Assembly: GCF_003259335.1 (NCBI RefSeq) | Contig: NZ_QLLL01000005.1 | Span: 434,001-498,000 of the forward strand | Direction: 5' to 3' | Origin: Chitinophaga skermanii | GTDB lineage: Bacteria; Bacteroidota; Bacteroidia; Chitinophagales; Chitinophagaceae | DNA length: 64,000 bases | Part shown: piece by piece, positions 36,309 to 44,901 of the stretch | Layout of the letters: each line of letters begins with the position of its first letter | Position numbering within the stretch: the stretch's first letter is position 1 | The notes under the pieces: generated by a model | Told to the model about the DNA's origin: nothing | Seen by the model: the letters and a program-made list of their open reading frames with translations, nothing else | Database searches by the model: none | Program-made: the position numbers and the translations under genes

Positions 36309-37553
36309 ATGTTGAATTGGGCTAACCAGTTCAACATTTGTTGTTTTTTGGATAATAACCAGTACAGTTTGCCATATCACCAATACGAGGTTTTATTGGC
36401 AGTGGGCCGTGTGGCCAATATTCAATGTGCTGCAGGGCAAGCATTTAGTACCTTGCAGAACTTTTATAATACGCAGAAAGACTGGCTTTTTGGTCATTTC
36501 GCGTATGATCTCAAAAATGAAGTAGCCCCGCTTACATCGGCACATCCTGATGGCGTGGGATTCGATGATCTCCATTTCTTCCAACCCGAGATCATACTTA
36601 CGATCCAACATAACAAACTATCTATCGGTGGCTGGAACTACAGTGAAGCCATGTGTACCAACGTGTACCAAAGCTTGCTAGCCATGCCTACAGTTGTAGC
36701 GGAAGTACACCTTTCTGTTACCCCCCAATTACAAAATCACCTCAATGAAGCAGCTTATATCAAAGCTGTAGAAGCATTACAACACCATATTCACATCGGG
36801 GATTGTTATGAAGTTAATTTCTGCCGGGAGAACTTTTGTGCCGACTTACAAGTAAACCCTTTGGCACTTTTTGCCCGTTTGAACGCGGTATCGCCTGCGC
36901 CTTCGGCGGCGTACTACCGGGTGAACGACCGGTATTTGTTGTGTTCTAGCCCGGAAAGGTATGTACAGAAAGTGGGCAATCATATTATCTCCCAACCCAT
37001 TAAAGGCACCATTCATCGTGGGAACACGGCGCTTGAAGATGCAGCCTTGCGCGACGAGCTTCGGCATAACCGTAAGGAAAGAGCCGAAAACGTAATGGTG
37101 GTGGATTTGGTGCGGAATGATTTGAGTCATGTTGCCCAACAAGGCAGTGTACACGTGGCTGAATTATGCGGTATTTACCAGTTTCCGCAAGTGCATCATA
37201 TGATTTCTACCGTAGCAGCGGAATTTGATGTAGAACATCATGCTTTATTCGATATTATTAGGCATAGTTTCCCGATGGGGTCTATGACGGGGGCGCCTAA
37301 GCTGCGCGTGATGCAATTGATTGAGCAATATGAGCGTTCGCGTAGAGGATTATATTCTGGAGCTGTGGGGTATGTTGATCCACAAGGCAACATGGACTTC
37401 AACGTGGTGATTCGGAGTATCTTATATAATGCAGCTGACCGGTACTTATCATTCCAGGCAGGATCTGCCATTACCTTTTACAGCAACCCGCAAAGCGAGT
37501 GGGAAGAGTGCTTGCTGAAAGCGAAAGGTATGCGGAAGGTATTAGGTATTTGA
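36309..37553 (+). CDS. pabB: Aminodeoxychorismate synthase component I (PabB-like)
   Basis: 414 residues of the chorismate-binding family. The C-terminal 250 residues carry FCRENFCADLQ, the SSPERYV, QPIKGTIHRG, DLVRNDLSHVAQQGSVHV and SMTGAPKLRVMQLIE blocks with catalytic lysine/glutamate residues. The PIKGT motif is typical of PabB over TrpE. It makes 4-amino-4-deoxychorismate for folate. The N-terminus is uncertain: in-frame codons from 36243 encode VIRTFYSFPVTNLTALKQQ, which looks like the genuine start region, but no ATG/GTG/TTG is present before 36309. Confidence 0.85.
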   Translation: MLNWANQFNICCFLDNNQYSLPYHQYEVLLAVGRVANIQCAAGQAFSTLQNFYNTQKDWLFGHFAYDLKNEVAPLTSAHPDGVGFDDLHFFQPEIILTIQHNKLSIGGWNYSEAMCTNVYQSLLAMPTVVAEVHLSVTPQLQNHLNEAAYIKAVEALQHHIHIGDCYEVNFCRENFCADLQVNPLALFARLNAVSPAPSAAYYRVNDRYLLCSSPERYVQKVGNHIISQPIKGTIHRGNTALEDAALRDELRHNRKERAENVMVVDLVRNDLSHVAQQGSVHVAELCGIYQFPQVHHMISTVAAEFDVEHHALFDIIRHSFPMGSMTGAPKLRVMQLIEQYERSRRGLYSGAVGYVDPQGNMDFNVVIRSILYNAADRYLSFQAGSAITFYSNPQSEWEECLLKAKGMRKVLGI

Positions 37554-38480
37554 CGATTTGGGGAACAATTGCATCATAGCCTCGTCGATAGTGGGGTAAG
37601 AGAATTGGAACCCGGCTTGTTGGATTTTCTGGGCCGATACGGTGGTACTTTTCAATACTTCCACACTCATCTCTCCCAAAGCCAATTTCAACGCAAATTT
37701 AGGGGCGTGAACGGTTACATAGCTATTACCTTTAGCAGCCTTTGCCATGCTTAATACTAGCTCGCGGTTACTAACGGGGTGTGGTGCAACGGCGTTATAA
37801 ATACCCTTAATTTGATCATTTACGATGGCATTGAAGTACAAGCGAACGATATCTTGTATATGTACCCAGCTAATCATTTGTTCTCCGCTTCCTAAGATGG
37901 TAGCGAAGCCGAACTTCAAAGGTTTATAGAACTCCACTAATGCGCCTTTATCACGACTAAGAACGATACCTGTGCGGTAAAGCACCGTAGGAATGTTGAG
38001 TGATTCTATTTGTTGTACACTTTTCTCCCAGGCTAGGCAAGTATTGGATAGAAAATCATTCACCGGTGGATCGGATTCGATGAATGGGCGATTGCCTTTG
38101 TCTTCACCATAGAAACCAATAGCAGAGGCGCTGATGACTTTTTTAACTTTATGGGGTACTTTTTGCAGGGTGTTGAAGAGTAGGTTACCACTTTCTACGC
38201 GGCTGTCGACAATCTCCTTTTTACGGGCGGCAGTCCAACGTTTATCGGCTACACCGGCACCGGCTAAATGAACGATGTAATCGGCTTGTTGGATGGCATC
38301 TTCATCAATTTGTTGACGATTTACATCCCAGGTAGCATAGGAAAGGTGTTCATTATCAGCGTGCATGGCGTGGCGGCTCATGATGATGACTTTGTATCCT
38401 TTTTCCAATAAAAATGAAGCTAATTCTTTCCCGACCAAGCCAGTTCCACCGGTAATTAACACGGTATTCATAGTAGACAA
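37542..38480 (-). CDS. TIGR01777 family NAD-dependent epimerase/dehydratase
   Basis: 312 residues. The Rossmann fold begins VLITGGTGLVGKELASFLLEKGY. TIGR01777 signatures are present: YIVHLAGAGVADKRW and the family blocks SASAIGFYGEDKG and LSNTCLAWEKSV. The C-terminal DUF1731-like part follows. E. coli YfcH and cyanobacterial SulA-type proteins belong here; activity is unknown, with reports on cell-division effects. Its end overlaps the pabB end by 12 bp in a convergent arrangement. The start may be at 38480 or 38471. Confidence 0.87.
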   Translation of the reverse strand: MSTMNTVLITGGTGLVGKELASFLLEKGYKVIIMSRHAMHADNEHLSYATWDVNRQQIDEDAIQQADYIVHLAGAGVADKRWTAARKKEIVDSRVESGNLLFNTLQKVPHKVKKVISASAIGFYGEDKGNRPFIESDPPVNDFLSNTCLAWEKSVQQIESLNIPTVLYRTGIVLSRDKGALVEFYKPLKFGFATILGSGEQMISWVHIQDIVRLYFNAIVNDQIKGIYNAVAPHPVSNRELVLSMAKAAKGNSYVTVHAPKFALKLALGEMSVEVLKSTTVSAQKIQQAGFQFSYPTIDEAMMQLFPKSSNT

Positions 38481-38679
38481 TTAATAAATCCTGCTGATAA
38501 AAATATTTATCTAAATGTACACAATAATTTGTTGTGTTTTAGCTTTTAAACAAGGGAGAAAGTTTATATAAACGGGTTTTGCAATCCGTAAATTTTCGTG
38601 TAGGTTTGGAAGTAGAACCCAATTTTTTGGAAAAAGCAATCTTTGGAGGAAAGAATCCATGACGTTAAAAATTAGTTCC

Positions 38680-40197
38680 ATGCGCACCTTTTCATATTTG
38701 CAGCTATTGGTGCTTTTACTTTTGAGCGGCGGTTTGTTCGCGCAAAAAGTAACCTATACCGAACCTGAAAGGGATGATTACAAATCAACAGAGTTTGAGA
38801 TCATCGGTAAAGTGGGTAGCAACATACTGGTATATAAAGCCAATAAGAGTGATTACGCGATTTCGGTGTACGATAATGCGATGCAATTGAAAGACCGTGT
38901 AACCTTAGACTTTTTGCCGAAGAAATTAATTAGTGTTGACTTTATCTCGTATGCTGATAAAGCCTATATGATTTACCAATTCCAGCGTAAAGACGCGGTG
39001 TATAGCTTTGCGGCCACCTTTAATAGTGAGGGCCAATTTGATAATGCGCCGGTGATGATTGATTCTACGCGTGTTGGGTATTCTACCAAGGAAAACAAAG
39101 TGTATTCTGTACAGGTGTCGGAAGATAAGAGCAAGATCATGGTGTATAAGATCAACCAAGATAAGGAAGATAACAACGTGTTTTATACCTTCTTATACGA
39201 TCATAACCTGAACTTGATAAATAATAGTCGCTTAGGTATAGCCATGCATAAAAGGCTTTCCCTTAACAACTTTAACTTAACGAATGATGGTAACTTCATC
39301 TTCACCCAGTTAGAACGTACCCAGAACCGCGATTATACTGTTCGTGGTGCCGTGGTGATTAAAAAGCCGAAAGTGGACTCTTTCGAGGTGGTGATGTTGA
39401 ATACGAATACTTCGTTGCTGGATGATTTGCGTTTAAAAGTGAATAATAGCAATAGCCAGGTAACATTGGTAGCATTTTACTACAAACAGAAGAAGGGTAA
39501 TGTAGAAGGCTTGTACATTGGCAAATTCGACTATACTACAGCACAAGTACAATACGAGCGTTTGATGGCTTTTGGGCAAGATTTGAAATCGAACGCGAAG
39601 GGAGAGGCATCTACTTCCACTGCCTTTAATGATTATTTTATCCGCCAGATTGTGAATACCAACGATGGCGGTTTCTTAATAACAGCCGAATCTTATTACA
39701 CTACATCCCGTTACCAGCCATGGAACCGTTGGAACTATATGTACGGCGGCGGTGGGGGATATTACCCTGGGTTCTATAATCCTTATGGATTTGGGGGCAG
39801 GTATTACAACCCGTATTACTGGAATGACTCGCAAGGGAACCGTTACCATTACGACAATATCGTGATTTTATCGGTAGATGGTGAAGGTTCGCCAGTTTGG
39901 AGTAACGTGATTCGTAAATCTCAGTATGATGACAATGCAGACTTGTATTTATCGTACATGATGGTGAATGTGGGTAGTGAATTACGCTTCTTATACAACG
40001 ATTTAGAAAGACGTAGTTATGTATTAACCGACAATAGTATTTCGCCGGATGGTAAACTGAACCGTTTGCCGTTATTGCGTAATTTGGATAAAGGATTCAG
40101 CTGGATGCCGCAATATGGCAAGCAGATTGGCGCGCGTAGCGTTTTGATCCCGGTTGTATACCGCAACTATATTTGCTTTGCTAAAATTGACTTTTAA
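38680..40197 (+). CDS. Exported beta-rich protein, function unknown
   Basis: 505 residues from the ATG at 38680, preceded by another in-frame ATG (38659) that would add 7 residues. Signal peptide MRTFSYLQLLVLLLLSGGLFAQ. The mature part shows many short beta strands and a conserved YKANKSDYAISVYDNAM opening. A glycine- and tyrosine-rich loop (YGGGGGYYPGFYNPYG, then RYYNPYYWN) interrupts the domain near residues 350-380. I recall similar Bacteroidota proteins without named function. The DUF6427 gene starts 15 bp downstream, so they are probably one operon. Confidence 0.65.
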   Translation: MRTFSYLQLLVLLLLSGGLFAQKVTYTEPERDDYKSTEFEIIGKVGSNILVYKANKSDYAISVYDNAMQLKDRVTLDFLPKKLISVDFISYADKAYMIYQFQRKDAVYSFAATFNSEGQFDNAPVMIDSTRVGYSTKENKVYSVQVSEDKSKIMVYKINQDKEDNNVFYTFLYDHNLNLINNSRLGIAMHKRLSLNNFNLTNDGNFIFTQLERTQNRDYTVRGAVVIKKPKVDSFEVVMLNTNTSLLDDLRLKVNNSNSQVTLVAFYYKQKKGNVEGLYIGKFDYTTAQVQYERLMAFGQDLKSNAKGEASTSTAFNDYFIRQIVNTNDGGFLITAESYYTTSRYQPWNRWNYMYGGGGGYYPGFYNPYGFGGRYYNPYYWNDSQGNRYHYDNIVILSVDGEGSPVWSNVIRKSQYDDNADLYLSYMMVNVGSELRFLYNDLERRSYVLTDNSISPDGKLNRLPLLRNLDKGFSWMPQYGKQIGARSVLIPVVYRNYICFAKIDF

Positions 40198-40212
40198 CCG
40201 CACCTTTGCACT

Positions 40213-41193
40213 GTGATAAGATTTTTCCGCTCTGGCAACCCCTTAACGGTTTTGCTGCTACTGATATATACCATCGTCTTGAAGTTTAACTACCTCATTC
40301 ATCCGCAGGCTTATGTTTCGGAGAAATCGGAGGGTTTGTTTTACGATATGTTCGTGCAATTCCTCGACGGCGTAGCGAATAAGAACGCGTTTTTTTACAC
40401 CTTCTTTGCTGTGGCGTTGATCTTTGTGCAGGCATTGTTGCTAACGCGGATTATCAATAACCAGCGATTATTTAGCAAGCCGACTTACTTGCCGGCTATG
40501 TGTTACATATTATTTACCTCGTTATTTACCAGTTGGAACGTTTTTTCACCGGCATTGTTGGTGAACACGATCATGTTATGGGTATTTGCCAATATTACGC
40601 AGTTGTACAACCGTACATCGGCGAGGGATGTGGCATTTAACTTGGGATTTGCTGTGGGTATTTGCGGGTTGATTTATTTCCCGTCGATCATCTTTGTGTT
40701 ATTGATATTTGTGAGTTTATTGATCATGCGATCGTTTAGATTGGCGGAGTGGATAATTGCGTTATTGGGGTTAGCATGCCCATTGTACTTGTTCGGTACC
40801 TATTTATTTCTCACGGATCAGTGGGGATTAATGGCGAAAGTATTGCGTATAGGCTTACCTTTGCCGCTCATTACGGATTACAAGGTGTGGGGAGCCATGA
40901 TTACGAGCGTGTTATTCTTCGTATTGGGGTGGTTACTATTACAAACGACATTCAAGAAAATGTTGATACAAGGTCGAAAAATTTGGTCGGCCGCGGCAGT
41001 TTATGTGATAGTAGCAATGGTAATACCGTTTTTTACGGTGAATTTTGCCCCTTTATACTGGCTGATGGCAATTTTGCCGGTTAGCATGTTTGCCGGAAAT
41101 GTGTTTTGGAGTATCCGGAGTAATACATTTGCCAATATTGTGCATTTTGTGGTATTGGGATACGTGATTGTGATGCAATACTTCACGCACTAG
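40213..41193 (+). CDS. DUF6427 family membrane protein
   Basis: 326 residues, about 9 membrane helices. It matches the DUF6427 family (MIRFFRSGNPLTVLLLLIYT, FTSWNVFSPALLVNTIMLW, PSIIFVLLIFVSLLIMRSFR), found mostly in Bacteroidota near purine genes and of unknown role. GTG start at 40213, 15 bp after the preceding stop. Bacteroidota share a PurQ neighbour here, but no direct function in purine synthesis is known. Confidence 0.72.
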   Translation: MIRFFRSGNPLTVLLLLIYTIVLKFNYLIHPQAYVSEKSEGLFYDMFVQFLDGVANKNAFFYTFFAVALIFVQALLLTRIINNQRLFSKPTYLPAMCYILFTSLFTSWNVFSPALLVNTIMLWVFANITQLYNRTSARDVAFNLGFAVGICGLIYFPSIIFVLLIFVSLLIMRSFRLAEWIIALLGLACPLYLFGTYLFLTDQWGLMAKVLRIGLPLPLITDYKVWGAMITSVLFFVLGWLLLQTTFKKMLIQGRKIWSAAAVYVIVAMVIPFFTVNFAPLYWLMAILPVSMFAGNVFWSIRSNTFANIVHFVVLGYVIVMQYFTH

Positions 41194-41285
41194 AAAGTAG
41201 CCATGGTGGCTTGTTAAAGCTTTATTGGCAGTATTCGAAATGTTAAAACCGGGCAACTGGTGATGGAAAATTGGTGTAGCAATTG

Positions 41286-41293
41286 TAAATTTG
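41286..41293 (+). promoter_or_regulatory. Candidate -7 box before purQ
   Basis: TAAATTTG, 37 bp before the purQ start, fits TAnnTTTG; the -33 partner is weak. Confidence 0.35.
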
Positions 41294-41330
41294 TTGCTCA
41301 CTATCAACTTAGTTTAATTTTCAATTATAT

Positions 41331-42023
41331 ATGAAATTTGGTGTAGTTACATTCCCGGGCTCCAATTGCGACCAGGATATGATTGATGCTTTAAGAAATG
41401 ATCTTAATCAAGAAGTGATCCATCTCTGGCACAAGGACAATGATTTAAGCATGTTTACTACCGACGACTGCATTTTATTGCCGGGTGGTTTCTCATACGG
41501 TGATTATTTGCGTTGCGGTGCGATTGCTAGGTTTAGTCCTATGATGCAAAGCGTTATTGAATTCGCAAACAAAGGTGGTAAAGTAGTGGGTGTATGTAAC
41601 GGTTTCCAGATTTTGTGTGAAGCGGGTTTATTGCCAGGTGTTTTATTACAGAATAAGAACCAGCAGTTTATCTGTAAGAATGTGTATATCAAAAGTGAGA
41701 ACACGCATGCGTCTTTATCCAAAGATGTAACCGGACGTCCATTAATGATACCGATCGCACATGGAGAAGGTAGATATTATGCAGATGATGCTACCTTAGA
41801 AGGACTGATTGCGAACAACCAGGTGATTTTCCGTTATTGCGATGAGTTTGGCAACATTGTTGATAATGCTAATCCAAACGGTGCATTACATAACATCGCC
41901 GGTATTTGTAATAAGGAGAGAAATGTTTTTGGAATGATGCCTCACCCAGAACGTGCCACTAGCAGCATCTTAGGCAATACAGATGGACAGCTCATTTTCC
42001 AAAGCTTGATCAATAACAATTAA
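41331..42023 (+). CDS. purQ: Phosphoribosylformylglycinamidine synthase subunit PurQ
   Basis: 230 residues of the class I glutamine amidotransferase. PurQ supplies ammonia for the fourth step of purine synthesis. The nucleophile cysteine is in VCNGFQILCEAG, with LLPGGFSYGDYLRCGAIA before it and the catalytic His/Glu pair in MMPHPERATS. It lacks the PurL part, which must be elsewhere, as expected for the three-subunit type. PurS is not seen adjacent. Confidence 0.93.
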   Translation: MKFGVVTFPGSNCDQDMIDALRNDLNQEVIHLWHKDNDLSMFTTDDCILLPGGFSYGDYLRCGAIARFSPMMQSVIEFANKGGKVVGVCNGFQILCEAGLLPGVLLQNKNQQFICKNVYIKSENTHASLSKDVTGRPLMIPIAHGEGRYYADDATLEGLIANNQVIFRYCDEFGNIVDNANPNGALHNIAGICNKERNVFGMMPHPERATSSILGNTDGQLIFQSLINNN

Positions 42024-42065
42024 AGCTTTTTTTCTTAGATCGACCAACCAATTAAAAAATTAACT

Positions 42066-42521
42066 ATGAAAAAATTACTTGTTGCACTGTGCATGTTAGT
42101 GTTGCCGTTTCTGGCAAGTGCGCAAATTCAAAATCCGGTAAAATGGAGTTTTTCATCAAAGAAGATTGCCGCTAACACTTACGAATTACATATGACTGCC
42201 ACCATTGAAAAAACATGGCACTTGTATTCAGTAACAACACCAGAAGGCGGTCCGATTGCGACCTCTTTCAAATTCACTAAAAACCCGTTAGCTACTTTCG
42301 AGGGTAAAATCAAAGAAGTGGGTAAATTGGAAAAGTACAACGATGAAAACTTTGGTGTAGAAGTTAGATACTTCGCTGACAAAGTTGACTTCGTGCAAGT
42401 AGTGAAAGCTAAAACTGCGAAGCCGTTTGCTGTAAAAGGAAGCTTAGAATTCCAAGTATGCGACGACCACCAGTGTTTACCACCGCAAGAAGTTCCGTTC
42501 TCTATTAACGTAGGAAAATAA
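42066..42521 (+). CDS. DsbD N-terminal domain-like exported protein
   Basis: 151 residues with a signal peptide (LLVALCMLVLPFLASAQ). The mature part is a single immunoglobulin-like beta domain, the DsbC/DsbD N-terminal type: WSFSSKKIAANTYELHMTA, and a cysteine pair in FQVCDDHQCLPPQEV, which is the redox pair of DsbD-alpha. The next gene carries the same domain at its N-terminus (WDFSIQKIADKTFEIHAKA). It is likely a periplasmic thiol-redox acceptor that receives electrons from the membrane protein. It may be a tandem duplicate that lost the transmembrane part. Confidence 0.8.
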   Translation: MKKLLVALCMLVLPFLASAQIQNPVKWSFSSKKIAANTYELHMTATIEKTWHLYSVTTPEGGPIATSFKFTKNPLATFEGKIKEVGKLEKYNDENFGVEVRYFADKVDFVQVVKAKTAKPFAVKGSLEFQVCDDHQCLPPQEVPFSINVGK

Positions 42522-42546
42522 TAAGAACGGCTCATTTTATAGAGAT

Positions 42547-42590
42547 AATGAGACGACCACTGTTTTTGACAGGAATCGTCTCATTTTCGT
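42547..42590 (+). terminator. Terminator between the two DsbD-type genes
   Basis: AATGAGACGA (42547-42556) pairs with TCGTCTCATT (42576-42585), 19-base loop, followed by T. Separates the two transcription units or attenuates readthrough. Confidence 0.7.
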
Positions 42591-42620
42591 ATACAGTACT
42601 TTTTTCAATCTTACGATACC

Positions 42621-44663
42621 ATGAAACGATTTAAACTTTTACTATTTGCCTTGCTTACGGGCTTGGCAGCAGTAAATGCACAAGATAAACAACCCGCTAA
42701 GTGGGACTTTTCCATTCAAAAAATTGCCGACAAAACCTTTGAAATACATGCCAAAGCAACGCTTGAAAATGGCTACCGTATTTATAGCGTAAAGGAAAAC
42801 GAATCATTACCGATTGCTACAGAAATTACGTTAGAAGGTAAAGCAGCGAAAAAAGAAGGTGAAGCAAAAGAAGTAGGTACTATCATTAAAAAGGCAGATA
42901 GCAACTTCGACAAAGAAATGCAATACTACGAGCAATCTTATGAGCTCGTACAAACCGTAAAAGTAGATGCAGCAGACGCAACAGAATTGAAGGGTACGCT
43001 TTCATACTTCGCTGCTACCACTACTTCAGCAGATCCATTCGAACAAACATTTACTGTAAAAGCCGACCCTGCAGCAGCCGTAACCACAGCCGCTCCAGCT
43101 ACACCTGTTGCTACAGCAGATACAGCAAAAGCAACAACAGTACAACCGGTTGCAGCAGAAGATGATGCATCGGATAAATCACTGGCTTGGATTTTCATCA
43201 CCTGTTTCTTAGGTGGTTTCTTAGCGGTATTAACGCCATGTGTATTCTCTGTAATTCCAATTACGGTAAGCTTCTTCACTAAAAGAAGTAAAACACGTGC
43301 AGAAGGTTTGAAAAACGCTGCATTATATTCGTTCTCGATCATTTTCATTTTCACATTATTGGGTTTCATCATTACGAAAGTTTTTGGTGCTAGCGCATTG
43401 AATGAATTATCGAGCAACATCATCGCGAACTTATTGTTCTGCGTTATTTTCATCACGTTTGGTCTTTCTTTCTTAGGCGCATTCGAAATTCAATTACCCA
43501 GCTCATGGGCGAATAAAGCTGATACAAAAGCCGGTTTAGGTAGCTACAGCGGTATTTTCTTCATGGCACTTACATTGGTAATTGTTTCTTTCTCTTGTAC
43601 TGGTCCTATTATCGGTAACTTATTGGTACTAGCTGCAAAAGGTGGTAACTCTGGTCCGTTGATTGGTATGTTTGGTTTCTCTTTAGCATTGGCGATTCCA
43701 TTCTTCTTGTTTGCCTTGTTCCCGAACTTGTTGCAAAAAGCAAAACCAGGTGGTTGGATGAACACGGTGAAAGTACAACTTGGTTTATTGGAGTTGGCTT
43801 TGGCCTTGAAGTTCTTATCGAACGTAGATATGGCTTATCACTGGAATTTGCTTGACCGCGAGATTTTCTTAGCGATCTGGATCGTGATTTTCAGCTTGAT
43901 GGGATTAAACTTACTCGGAAAAGTATTAACATCACATGATTCCGATTTACCACGTGTTAGCATTCCCCGTTTATTATTGTCGATCGTTATTTTCACTTTC
44001 GTAGTGTATATGATCCCAGGTATGTGGGGGGCTCCATTGAAAGGTATTTCTGGTTTCTTACCACACGAAGGTTCACAAGACTTCAATATCCACAATAAAC
44101 TTATCAGCATCGAGAATAAGCTGCAAGGTGGTACAGTAAGTATAGGTGGTAGCAACAGCAATGTGAAAAAACCTTCTAAATACACCGATATTCTTCACTC
44201 GGAAATCCCAGGTGTGGAAGATTTATACTTCGATTACGATGAAGCTATGGAAGCCGCAAAAGCAGCTAATAAGCCATTGATGATTGACTTTACCGGTCAC
44301 AGCTGTGTGAACTGCCGTAAATTCGAGAAATCAGTATTGTCTGATCCGCGCGTTATGAAAATTATGCGTGAAGATTTCATCGTGGTTTCATTATATACAG
44401 ACGAAAAAACGGCCTTACCGGAGAACGAGCAATATGTATCGACTTTGAGTGGTGCTAAAATCAAATCTGTAGGTAATAAAAACTTCGATTTCCAAGCGAT
44501 CAAGTTTAACCGTAACTCGCAGCCTTACTACATTCCTGTAGATCACAAAGGCGACCAGTTAACAACTACAGGTTATGGTTATGATCCAAAAGAAAACAAA
44601 GAAGAATTTATTGCATACTTAGAAAAAGCAAAAGCTGAATTTGCTAAACGCAACGGCAAATAA
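42621..44663 (+). CDS. DsbD family protein-disulfide reductase
   Basis: 680 residues in three parts. Signal peptide then DsbD-alpha-like domain (about 25-150), but without the cysteine pair seen in the preceding gene. A disordered Ala/Thr-rich linker (about 150-185) leads to the eight-helix DsbD-beta membrane domain, with redox cysteines in TPCVFSVIPITVSFF and SFSCTGPIIGNLL. The C-terminal thioredoxin-like domain has C562 and C565 (SCVNC). It moves electrons from cytosolic thioredoxin to the periplasm, for disulfide isomerisation or cytochrome c maturation. The missing alpha cysteines suggest that the preceding small protein supplies that step. Confidence 0.88.
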   Translation: MKRFKLLLFALLTGLAAVNAQDKQPAKWDFSIQKIADKTFEIHAKATLENGYRIYSVKENESLPIATEITLEGKAAKKEGEAKEVGTIIKKADSNFDKEMQYYEQSYELVQTVKVDAADATELKGTLSYFAATTTSADPFEQTFTVKADPAAAVTTAAPATPVATADTAKATTVQPVAAEDDASDKSLAWIFITCFLGGFLAVLTPCVFSVIPITVSFFTKRSKTRAEGLKNAALYSFSIIFIFTLLGFIITKVFGASALNELSSNIIANLLFCVIFITFGLSFLGAFEIQLPSSWANKADTKAGLGSYSGIFFMALTLVIVSFSCTGPIIGNLLVLAAKGGNSGPLIGMFGFSLALAIPFFLFALFPNLLQKAKPGGWMNTVKVQLGLLELALALKFLSNVDMAYHWNLLDREIFLAIWIVIFSLMGLNLLGKVLTSHDSDLPRVSIPRLLLSIVIFTFVVYMIPGMWGAPLKGISGFLPHEGSQDFNIHNKLISIENKLQGGTVSIGGSNSNVKKPSKYTDILHSEIPGVEDLYFDYDEAMEAAKAANKPLMIDFTGHSCVNCRKFEKSVLSDPRVMKIMREDFIVVSLYTDEKTALPENEQYVSTLSGAKIKSVGNKNFDFQAIKFNRNSQPYYIPVDHKGDQLTTTGYGYDPKENKEEFIAYLEKAKAEFAKRNGK

Positions 44664-44684
44664 GCTTCAATATATTGATTTGCA

Positions 44685-44722
44685 AAATCCCCGGTTCCAC
44701 AATAACCGGGGATTTTTTTATG
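44685..44722 (+). terminator. Terminator after the DsbD gene
   Basis: AAATCCCCGGTT (44685-44696) with AACCGGGGATTT (from 44704), 7-base loop and a run of seven T. Confidence 0.88.
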
Positions 44723-44847
44723 ACCCTATGTAAGTTTATCCTTAAAGTAAAGCAGCCATTTATAGGTAATGAGATAACGCTTATTGCGCGCTCATTCCCA
44801 GTACGGCGAAATTGCTTAAGACAAACACATCGTACTTCTTATACATG

Positions 44848-44882
44848 AAAAAGCCGCCTCTACATTGTAGAAGCGGCTTTTT
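44848..44882 (-). terminator. Terminator of the LTA-synthase-like gene
   Basis: Stem AAAAAGCCGC with GCGGCTTTTT plus inner TCTAC/GTAGA, A/T flanked on both strands; ends 20 bp past the minus-strand stop. Confidence 0.82.
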
Positions 44883-44901
44883 AGTATGTTGAAAACCTAG
44901 G

